DNA of 7,130 nt, from NCBI GenBank assembly GCA_013698215.1, contig JACCVJ010000522.1:1-7130 (forward strand), in the 5' to 3' direction. The translations under genes were made by a program, and so were the position numbers. This stretch comes from Tatlockia sp. (GTDB lineage Bacteria; Cyanobacteriota; Cyanobacteriia; Cyanobacteriales; Chroococcidiopsidaceae). Shown piece by piece: positions 1-5,138 of the stretch (positions are counted from its first letter, which is position 1; each line of letters starts with the position of its first letter). The notes beneath the pieces are model-generated. The model was not told where the DNA came from. It was given only the letters and a program-made list of their open reading frames with translations, and made no database searches.

Positions 1-117
1 AGGTTTCTCCTGTTGGTCTCCACAATTTTCTGGCGAAAATCATTTGAGTAAGCTTTCATCCATTTACTAATTAATAATTGGTGGCGATGCCTCTCACTCT
101 ATCTCATTCAATCGAGA

Positions 118-145
118 ACTGCTGTAAGTCAATTGGCACAGCAGT
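118..145. repeat. Perfect 8-bp inverted repeat (hairpin)
   Basis: ACTGCTGT at 118-125 is exactly complementary to ACAGCAGT at 138-145, with a 12-nt loop that contains the palindrome CAATTG. Neither side is followed by a clear T-run, so it is not an obvious intrinsic terminator. Its function is unknown; it may be a regulatory hairpin or chance. Confidence 0.5.
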
Positions 146-449
146 AGCATACTACATACGCTCTTTTGGTGAGCAACTACATTTAATTTTAAAATCTCAT
201 ACACAGCAAGGATTTTAGCCGTTGTGTGGCGGCAAACGCCAGCTTCGGTGATCTTGCCCCAAAAAAGAAAAAGGTCGTGTTAGCCGAACGTCCGAGTGCA
301 GCCTGGTGTTAGGCACTACAGATCACCTCATTACCAGAGCCTTGACTTATGCTAATTAACCATTACTAAATTCATCTACGTTTTTTTTAGAAATCACCTT
401 ACTGCATTGCCAGTCTCATCTCCCCCGAAAAAATTCACTCTCCTATAAG

Positions 450-478
450 GCGCTTCTTTTCCAAGAAGTTTTCCGCCC
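450..478. repeat. Hairpin downstream of the response regulator
   Basis: CTTCTT and AAGAAG pair around a TTCC loop, and outer GGCG/CGCC arms can extend the stem with an asymmetric bulge. It lies about 30 bp beyond the response regulator stop codon on the minus strand and could end or protect that transcript. The sequence after the stem in the minus direction (TTATAGG) is not a proper T-run, so calling it a terminator is weak. Confidence 0.35.
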
Positions 479-486
479 AGAAAATA

Positions 487-505
487 TTTTTGCGACACAA
501 CCAAA
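487..505 (-). repeat. Solitary IS6-type terminal inverted repeat
   Basis: Read on the minus strand, this matches the terminal repeat of the IS6-family element (TTTGGTTGTGTTGCAAAAA) at 18 of 19 positions; the only difference is C for T in the eleventh base. It has the same orientation as the right end of the full element near 2416, so an element body would have extended to the left, into 1-486. No transposase remnant is recognisable there. The repeat begins 3 bp beyond the response regulator stop codon. It is either a decayed second IS copy or an end left by recombination. Confidence 0.7.
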
Positions 506-508
506 TAC

Positions 509-1339
509 TTAGGCAACGCTCATCACTGATACCGAGCGTTGCTGTACTTTCCGCCAAGCTTGAGGCGGTGCGCCGTTATGCTGGCGAAACTGGCGGGAAA
601 AGTGACAAGTGTTTTGATAACCCAAGGCATTGGCAATTTGTTCTGCCGATTGGTCGGTAGTTTGCAATAACGATCGCGCTTCTACCATGCGTCGTTCGAC
701 AATCCACCGATTTACGGTATATCCTGTTTGGCTGCCTACTCGGTTGGTTAAATAAGCCGGTGAATAACCAACTGCCTGAGCAACATCGCATAAAGTAATT
801 GGTTGATGATAATTTGCTTCAATAAATTTGAATACTTCTTGCAGTTTGGGTGCTGCAGGGAAAATTGACTTGTTTTTGTTTGTTTCTTTTACTTTTTCAC
901 TTACTGGCGTTTGTCCAAAGGGGATAGATATGTTGGCATACCAAGAACGCACGCTTGCCCGCTTTTTTAATTGAGTCGCGATCGCTTTTAATAATTCTTC
1001 GACGTTAATTGGCTTCGTTAAACAATCATCTGCACCTAATTCCATTCCCTTGCGCAATTCAGGTTTAGCTACACTTGCTGTCAAGAAAATAAAGGAAGTA
1101 ATGGCCGTAAGTGGATTTTGGTGTAGAGCTTTAAGCACTCCATAACCATCTAGCTTGGGCATGACAACATCGCAAATTACTAAGTCTGGTAAGTGCTTTT
1201 GAGCTTTGGCAATTCCTTCTAGCCCATCTTCCGCACCTACCGTATAAAAACCTTCGCAGGTCAAACAGTCCATAAAGATGTTACGGGTACGTGCATCATC
1301 TTCAATCACTAAAATTTTTGCTGGCGATTGCTGGTTCAT
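509..1339 (-). CDS. Response regulator, REC plus AraC-type DNA-binding domain
   Basis: A 276-residue cytoplasmic two-component response regulator that probably acts as a transcription factor. Residues about 8-125 form a receiver domain: acidic pair E13/D14/D15, phospho-acceptor D57 in the DLVICDVVMP strand, T87 in the FLTAS strand and K109 followed by P110, all the residues needed for phosphorylation. A linker of about 40 residues follows, then an AraC/XylS helix-turn-helix domain at about 167-265, with two helix-turn-helix units (ITLCDVAQAVGYSPAYLT and the SAEQIANALGYQNTCHFSRQF segment). The ATG is supported by AAGGTGAG nine bases upstream. Only 22 bp separate it from the stop codon of a histidine kinase remnant on the same strand, so the two were probably an operon. 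Because that kinase is truncated here, the regulator may now lack its cognate kinase and native promoter. The target genes cannot be read from the sequence. Confidence 0.93.
   Translation of the reverse strand: MNQQSPAKILVIEDDARTRNIFMDCLTCEGFYTVGAEDGLEGIAKAQKHLPDLVICDVVMPKLDGYGVLKALHQNPLTAITSFIFLTASVAKPELRKGMELGADDCLTKPINVEELLKAIATQLKKRASVRSWYANISIPFGQTPVSEKVKETNKNKSIFPAAPKLQEVFKFIEANYHQPITLCDVAQAVGYSPAYLTNRVGSQTGYTVNRWIVERRMVEARSLLQTTDQSAEQIANALGYQNTCHFSRQFRQHNGAPPQAWRKVQQRSVSVMSVA
978..985. repeat. HIP1 octamer
   Basis: Exact GCGATCGC, the highly iterated palindrome common in many cyanobacterial genomes. It lies within the response regulator coding region and supports a cyanobacterial origin. 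Confidence 0.8.
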
Positions 1340-1348
1340 TTTTAATTA

Positions 1349-1356
1349 CTCACCTT
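1349..1356 (-). promoter_or_regulatory. Ribosome binding site of the response regulator
   Basis: On the minus strand this reads AAGGTGAG, nine bases before the ATG at 1339. It is a good Shine-Dalgarno match and fixes the start. It lies in the short gap after the kinase stop codon, consistent with translational coupling or an operon. Confidence 0.7.
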
Positions 1357-1361
1357 ATTTT

Positions 1362-1463
1362 TTAGTGTCTTTTATATAAGGGCAATACGACCGTAAATGT
1401 ACCGCCTCGATCGACTTCGCTAACTACAGATATCTTCCCACCAAGCACTTCTACAAGCATTTT
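1362..1463 (-). pseudogene. Histidine kinase, C-terminal remnant truncated by an IS
   Basis: On the minus strand the 33 codons before the stop read KMLVEVLGGKISVVSEVDRG and then GTFTVVLPLYKRH. This is the characteristic end of a histidine kinase ATPase domain: the helix before the last glycine turn (LVEVLGGKI), the S-x-x-x-x-G-G-T-F motif of the G2 box, and the final beta strand ending in LP. The frame runs exactly to the outer edge of the IS6-family element at 1464 and everything upstream (sensor region, phospho-histidine, N and G1 boxes) is absent. The DNA beyond the other end of the IS does not encode the missing part on either strand. It is too short for most gene finders. It was very probably the partner kinase of the downstream response regulator. 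Confidence 0.85.
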
Positions 1464-1862
1464 GGTTGTGTTGCAAAAAATGGTAAGGTGAAATAATTTC
1501 ACTAGAGAAAATCATTCCGCCTGCCTTAAATGAACTCGTCTTCCCCGTTTAAGTGGCGGCACTATCAATCCGAAATCATCCTGCATTGCGTCCGATGGTA
1601 TCTCAGTTATCCGCTTTCCTATCGCCAAGTAGCAGAAATGGTGAACGAGCGAGGGTTGGACATCCATCACACCACCGTGTTCCGTTGGGTGCAGAAATAT
1701 AGCCCAGAAATAGATCAGCGCTTCAGGTCACATCTGGGTTCGACAAATGACTCGTGGCGGGTAGATGAAACGTACACTTTAGTCAAAGGCAAGCAGAAAT
1801 ATCTGTACCGAGCCGTTGATTCAGTGGGGAATACCCTAGACTTTCTCCTGAGTGCGAAGCGG

Positions 1863-1995
1863 GATGCTCTGGCCAATACCTCTCGGTTAAGCTTCACAAT
1901 TGACATTGTTTTCAATGAGTAGACGCAAGCATCAACCTTTCAGCACTTCAAAAATTCTAATTTGTAGGTAACCGAGAAGTATTGGGATGCTCTGG
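1863..1995. repeat. 10-bp target site duplication around the nested element
   Basis: GATGCTCTGG occurs at 1863-1872 and again at 1986-1995, directly flanking the miniature element. The repeat can be read as up to 13 bp (GGGATGCTCTGGC) because bases at the element ends are shared. Removing one copy plus the element restores the transposase frame. Confidence 0.88.
1873..1985. mobile_element. 113-bp miniature inverted-repeat element (MITE) inside the transposase
   Basis: The left end CCAATACCTCTCGGTTA (1873-1889) matches the complement of the right end (1969-1985) at 16 of 17 positions. It is flanked by a direct duplication of the target. It has no coding capacity, so it must have been moved by a transposase encoded elsewhere. 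A duplication of about 10-12 bp is compatible with IS4-like enzymes, but that assignment is inference from duplication length only. Element plus duplication total 123 bp, a multiple of three, yet it carries two in-frame stops in the transposase frame. Confidence 0.88.
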
Positions 1996-2416
1996 CAGCA
2001 AAACGCTTTTTCCGTAAGACTTTAAAAGCCATTCATACTCAAACCCCACTAGTCATCACAGACAAGAACCCCGCTTATCCAAAAGCCATCAAGGAACTCG
2101 TTGCCGCCAAGAAGTTACCCGAAGGCGTAAAGTTGAGGCAGATTAAGTATCTTAACAACATTGTGGAGCAAGACCACCGAGCCATAAAACGATTAGTCAA
2201 GCCGGGTACGGGATTTGCATCTTTCAACACGGCACGACGCACCATAACAGGGTATGAAATCATGAACATGATGCGAAAAGGACAGATTTTAGGAGTTCCC
2301 AAGGGAGCTGTCAAAGAGCGGATTATCTTCATCAACCGCATCTTTGGAGTGGTTGCATAATTTAAATCCCTACCACAGACATTTTCTGTCCTCACAAAGT
2401 TTTTGCAACACAACCA

Positions 2417-2545
2417 AACTCTATAAAGTAGATAGGGCAATAGATGTAGAATTACAAATTCTGAAGCATTTGGCAAGAGATGCACAAGTAGCCCTCCTAT
2501 CTTGTTCATTTACAGCGGTTATTGACTGAGTAAGCCACAATTTGA
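2417..2545. other. Short unassigned remnant between two IS elements
   Basis: This 129-bp stretch separates the IS6-family right end from the start of the IS630 fragment. A plus-strand frame ending at 2529 would read KVDRAIDVELQILKHLARDAQ followed by about a dozen residues. The first part faintly resembles a segment of deaminase-like toxin domains in cyanobacteria (a D-x-E-x-x-I-L pattern), but it is too short to assign. It does not encode the missing part of the histidine kinase. It is probably the tail of a gene destroyed by rearrangement. Confidence 0.35.
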
Positions 2546-2770
2546 TAGCCTAGGCGAGTTCAGACTAATCGGAAATCGCCCCTTATGCCTGCTCCCTTAT
2601 CAGTTGATTTACGGCAACGAATACTCGCCGCGTATGACGCGAAAGAAGGAGCGCAACGGCAATTGGCAGAGCGCTTCAAGGTGAGCTTATCTTTCATCAG
2701 AGATCTAAGGCGACATTATCGTGAAACGGGTACAGTGCAGCCTAAGCCGCATGGGGGAGGAGCGGTGGCG
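2546..2770 (+). mobile_element. IS630-family element, 5' fragment
   Basis: This is the left part of an IS630/Tc1-type element. A TA at 2546-2547 followed by GCCTAGGCGAGTTCAG is a candidate left end, because the family inserts at TA. The element is cut within its transposase gene at about 2760-2773, where sequence from an oppositely oriented IS5-type element begins. No right end is present. Confidence 0.6.
2585..2770 (+). pseudogene. IS630-family transposase, N-terminal fragment
   Basis: The protein begins MPAPLSVDLRQRILAAYD and continues with a helix-turn-helix (QRQLAERFKVSLSFIRDLRR) and the linker ETGTVQPKPHGGG, typical of the N-terminal DNA-binding part of cyanobacterial IS630 transposases. 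About 60 codons are native. The frame then runs to a stop at 2833 through about 20 residues that come from the antisense strand of the neighbouring IS5 fragment. The whole DDE catalytic domain is missing, so it cannot transpose DNA. No clear ribosome binding site is seen before the ATG. Confidence 0.8.
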
Positions 2771-3149
2771 CTCAATTGTCGATTCTGTGACATCTATTAC
2801 TATCACTTTGGGTTCCGCTTCACTCTCCAATAATTTCTTTTTTCCTGGTAACTTAAATATAGATGACTTTATCAAAACATCTTCCACTTTTCTAATGATC
2901 CGAAACGCTGTAGATTCATACACACTCCAATCTTTGGCAAGCGTGAAAATAAGCTCTGTATTCTCTTAAATATTCTAGAGTCATGAGAATTTTGTCTTCA
3001 ACAGAAAGCTTACTTGGTCTTCCAGCAATTTTCTTCTGATTTTGATGAAATTGCACTATCTCTACCATCAGAGCAAAAGTTTCTGGATATACCCCACATA
3101 AACGCTTAAACTCACTTGGAATCAGCTTTTTAGCTTCTTCGTATTTCAT
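2771..3149 (-). pseudogene. IS5-family transposase, N-terminal fragment with a frameshift
   Basis: From an ATG at 3147-3149 the minus strand encodes MKYEEAKKLIPSEFKRLCGV, followed by a helix-turn-helix domain of the type found at the start of IS5-like DDE transposases (GRPSKLSVEDKILMTLEYLREY). Around 2940 the frame shifts: one extra base after YFH lets the continuation AKDWSVYESTAFRIIRKVED be read in another frame, through VIVIDVTESTIER, which contains the first catalytic aspartate. The coding sequence then breaks off at the junction with the IS630 fragment. The rest of the catalytic domain is lost. Some IS5 subgroups use two frames, but no slippery run is visible at this site, so a mutation is more likely. 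Confidence 0.8.
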
Positions 3150-3189
3150 CAGCAATTTTATGAGTATTTCTACTCATTATATCTTAATT

Positions 3190-3209
3190 GAGACTTTTGC
3201 AAGAGGTCT
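3190..3209 (-). repeat. Candidate terminal repeat of the IS5-type fragment
   Basis: Read on the minus strand this is AGACCTCTTGCAAAAGTCTC, about 40 bp upstream of the transposase start. It resembles terminal repeats I associate with IS5-type elements in cyanobacteria and is itself partly palindromic. The matching opposite end is absent because the element is truncated, so the boundary cannot be confirmed from this window. Confidence 0.5.
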
Positions 3210-3323
3210 ATTAATTAATTTAAGGGGAGAGTAGTAGCTTATAACTTTATTATTTTTTGGAGTGAAAATATTTTTCTAGTATTGAAACACTTCGATTACC
3301 ATAGTAGTTTTAGGTTAATATAA

Positions 3324-4490
3324 ATGACTAAAGTTCCTGTATATAGCAGCTGTTATTATCTAGATACTGTAGTATATACGTTAAGTCTCCTAGATTCTAA
3401 GAAGCGTTTCCAGCTTATACCACCAGTGGATACACCTGAAGTTGAAGCCAAACGGACTAAGGTTCTCTTTGACTACCAAGTCCTTGATACTGCTCCTGAA
3501 GATTCTTTTGATGCCTTAACTCGTTTAGCTGCTTATATATGCCGAACGCCAATTGCTGCAATTGGTCTGACTGATAGAAAGCGGCAATGGTTTAAATCTA
3601 AAGTAGGGTTCATTTCACAAGAAGAACCTCGCGATATTACTTTTTGTGCCTATACCATTCTGCAAAAGGAATTGTTAGTTGTCCAAGATACTCTAACTGA
3701 TGAGAGGTTTGCAACCAATCCCTTTGTTATCACTGACCCTTATATCCGGTTTTATGCTGGTGTACCGTTAATTAACCTAGATGGGTTAGTAATAGGTAGT
3801 TTATGCGTACTTGACTATGTTCCACGGGACTTAAGCAGCGAACAGCAAGAAGCTCTACGCATTGTGGCTCTTCAAGTAGTGACTCAATTGGAGTTACGGC
3901 GTAATCTAAGAGTCTTGAAACAGTCTATTACTCAGCGTAAGCAGTCGGAAAAGCTGCTGCGGCACAATGCCTTTCATGATACGCTGACAAACCTACCAAA
4001 TAGGGTTTCATTTATGGAGCGATTAGCACGTGCGCTCAAGCGGACAAAGCGGCGTGAAAACTATTTGTTTGCTGTACTCTTTATTGATTTGGATCGCTTC
4101 AAGGTAGTCAATGACAGTCTAGGACACATGGTTGGAGACCAATTACTTGTAGCAATTGCCAGATGTCTAGAAAGTTGTCTGCGCCCTAAAGATACGGTTG
4201 CTCGTTTCGGAGGAGATGAGTTTGCCATTTTGCTTCACAATATTAAGGATGTCGATGATGCAATTGGCGTAGTTAGGCGAATTCAAGAGCAGTTGAAGTT
4301 GCCTTTCAAGCTGAATGGACAGGAGGTGTTTACTAGTATAAGTGTAGGCATAGCTCTAAATATAATAGATTACCTTCAGCCAGAAGACATTCTACGCGAT
4401 GCTGATACAGCAATGTATCGAGCTAAGAAACTTGGTAAGGCGCGATATGAAGTGTTTAACTCAACTATGGATGACCATGTATTGGGGTAG
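3324..4490 (+). CDS. GAF-GGDEF diguanylate cyclase
   Basis: A 388-residue soluble signalling enzyme predicted to make cyclic di-GMP from two GTP. Residues about 45-195 form a GAF sensor domain (from TKVLFDYQVLDTAPEDSFDA to the PLINLDGLVIGSLCVLD strand). A short helical linker follows, then a GGDEF domain at about 210-380. The metal-binding strand reads FIDLDRFKVVND, the signature GGDEF is intact at residues 296-300, and RPKD at 287-290, five residues earlier, is a canonical inhibitory I-site, so product inhibition is expected. No membrane segment is seen. The first 35 residues do not resemble the family and the ATG has only a weak upstream AGG, so the true start could be further in, for example GTG at 3426. 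The C-terminus (FNSTMDDHV) resembles the linker that leads into EAL domains in longer relatives, but no EAL domain follows. The last two codons and the stop are supplied by a miniature element. The GAF ligand is unknown. Confidence 0.92.
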   Translation: MTKVPVYSSCYYLDTVVYTLSLLDSKKRFQLIPPVDTPEVEAKRTKVLFDYQVLDTAPEDSFDALTRLAAYICRTPIAAIGLTDRKRQWFKSKVGFISQEEPRDITFCAYTILQKELLVVQDTLTDERFATNPFVITDPYIRFYAGVPLINLDGLVIGSLCVLDYVPRDLSSEQQEALRIVALQVVTQLELRRNLRVLKQSITQRKQSEKLLRHNAFHDTLTNLPNRVSFMERLARALKRTKRRENYLFAVLFIDLDRFKVVNDSLGHMVGDQLLVAIARCLESCLRPKDTVARFGGDEFAILLHNIKDVDDAIGVVRRIQEQLKLPFKLNGQEVFTSISVGIALNIIDYLQPEDILRDADTAMYRAKKLGKARYEVFNSTMDDHVLG

Positions 4491-4767
4491 TGTTACGGAA
4501 GCTGTCGTCAGGGGCAAAGTAGCCTGTGGATACTACGAGACAAACGTTTCAGATTTTGTATTGCCTTAGAATAGCGAAATATTACATTGCTAAAAAGTTC
4601 CGGTAAGAATGAGAGTCGGAACTAAAGAGCAAAAATTATGTGCTGTTTACCCCTTTTTACTCACTGAACCAGAATCAAAGTGGATAAAGTTCCAACTCTC
4701 AATAAAATTCGGTACTTTATTCATTACTTTGCCCCCTAGGGACACTTTCCGTAACACTACCCCAATA
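4480..4767. repeat. Candidate TA target duplication of the second miniature element
   Basis: TA at 4480-4481 and TA at 4766-4767 lie immediately outside the inverted repeats. A TA duplication would be the mark of an IS630/Tc1-type transposase. Two bases are weak evidence on their own; no longer direct repeat is present at the ends. Confidence 0.45.
4482..4765. mobile_element. 284-bp miniature inverted-repeat element at the 3' end of the cyclase gene
   Basis: The left end TTGGGGTAGTGTTACGGAA (4482-4500) is repeated exactly, inverted, at 4747-4765. Similarity continues with a few mismatches and one indel to a shared GGGGCAAAGTA motif, giving arms of about 40 bp (4482-4521 and 4725-4765). A weaker internal inverted repeat pairs GAGAGTCGGAAC (near 4610) with GTTCCAACTCTC (near 4690), so the whole element could fold into a long hairpin. 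It has no transposase gene. If the target is TA it would be mobilised by an IS630-type enzyme; the GGGG start and near-38-bp arms also recall Tn3-derived miniature elements, but no 5-bp duplication is present. As RNA it may act as a terminator for the cyclase transcript. Confidence 0.85.
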
Positions 4768-5138
4768 AAGGAAATAAAGTTCTTATAAGTTAAATGTCTA
4801 TCAGCTTACTAGTTAAACATTATACTCTTTTTTAGTCTTGGGTTTTGTTTAAGTCCCGTTAAGAAAATAAGCATAAGTGAAGAGGTCATCGTCATCTCAA
4901 TAAGTTTAGAAAAAATGCAGATTTGGCAATATTTGTCAAATGCTTAACTGAATATATATTTGGAAAACTTATCGAACGACCTAAAAAGTGAAGGGAAGAG
5001 AAAAAGGGGATTTAGAGGCTGGAAGCTATACATGGCAGTAATTCCATTGATAAGCTGCACCTGGTAACACGAACCCTATATTTTCGCCGAGTAGCGCAAT
5101 GATGTTTAAAAGTTGAAATCTTGGCTCAGGTTCATCCT
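4768..5138. other. AT-rich region without a supported gene
   Basis: This lies between the second miniature element and the exporter stop codon, and it is downstream of both flanking genes (convergent transcription). Stops are frequent in the left two thirds. Bases 4917-4943 form a small imperfect hairpin (ATTTG/CAAAT). On the minus strand 5026-5150 holds an open stretch ending GENIGFVLPGAAYQWNYCHV, but there is no start codon in it outside the exporter gene, so I do not call it a gene. No clear intrinsic terminator is visible for the exporter. Confidence 0.5.

Larger units (their letters stand above)
1..486. other. Gene-free region with hairpins
   Basis: No reading frame here has a convincing start, ribosome binding site and family resemblance. 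The stretch has three small inverted repeats: 118-125 with 138-145, the GGCG/CGCC pair within 228-240, and 450-478. Positions 247-253 (GGTGATC) and 321-327 (GATCACC) can also pair and would close a roughly 80-nt structured domain. It lies downstream of the minus-strand response regulator gene and to the left of a solitary IS end, so it may be IS-remnant or intergenic DNA. I do not recognise a known RNA family or riboswitch. Confidence 0.5.
1530..2360 (+). pseudogene. IS6-family DDE transposase interrupted by a miniature element
   Basis: The first 114 codons or so encode an IS6-type N-terminus with a helix-turn-helix (YRQVAEMVNERGLDIHHTTV) and the first catalytic aspartate in WRVDETY. A 123-bp insertion then brings in-frame stops at 1920-1922 and 1965-1967. 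After the insertion the same frame continues with AAKRFFRKTL, the second aspartate in VITDKNPAYP and the catalytic glutamate in NNIVEQDHRAIKR, ending at 2360. Removing the insertion gives an uninterrupted 235-residue protein with D79, D137 and E172; the last two are separated by 34 residues, as expected for a DDE enzyme, and the length is normal for IS6 transposases. The gene was therefore intact until the nested insertion. The catalytic residues now lie in separate fragments, so no active enzyme is expected from this copy. No strong ribosome binding site precedes the ATG. Confidence 0.9.
1464..2416 (+). mobile_element. IS6-family insertion sequence, inactivated
   Basis: The element is bounded by perfect inverted repeats: GGTTGTGTTGCAAAAAA at 1464-1480 and its complement at 2400-2416. 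The match extends three more bases outward on each side (TTT/AAA), so the true limits may be 1461-2419. Family assignment comes from the transposase inside. Without the nested 123-bp insertion and duplication the element is about 830 bp, normal for IS6. The 8-bp flanks (AGCATTTT on the left, AAACTCTA on the right) do not match, so there is no target duplication; this suggests adjacent deletion or recombination after insertion. Confidence 0.85.

Noticed and set aside
362..392. Intrinsic terminator at the run of eight T residues
   Set aside because: No stable GC-rich stem precedes the T-run.
576..791. Minus-strand ORF of 71 codons within the response regulator
   Set aside because: Shadow frame inside the AraC-domain coding region; no family resemblance.
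1715..1915. Minus-strand ORF of 66 codons
   Set aside because: Antisense to the IS6 transposase and MITE; explained by the plus-strand coding sequence.
2133..2360. Separate 75-codon gene
   Set aside because: It is the C-terminal part of the broken IS6 transposase in the same frame, not an independent gene.
2075..2509. Minus-strand ORF of 144 codons
   Set aside because: Antisense to the IS6 transposase C-terminal half and its right end; composition does not resemble a real protein.
2344..2529. 61-codon gene starting inside the IS
   Set aside because: The first part is out-of-frame IS end sequence; only the last 30 or so codons could be a gene remnant.
2721..2969. Plus-strand 82-codon ORF
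   Set aside because: Mostly antisense to the IS5 transposase fragment.
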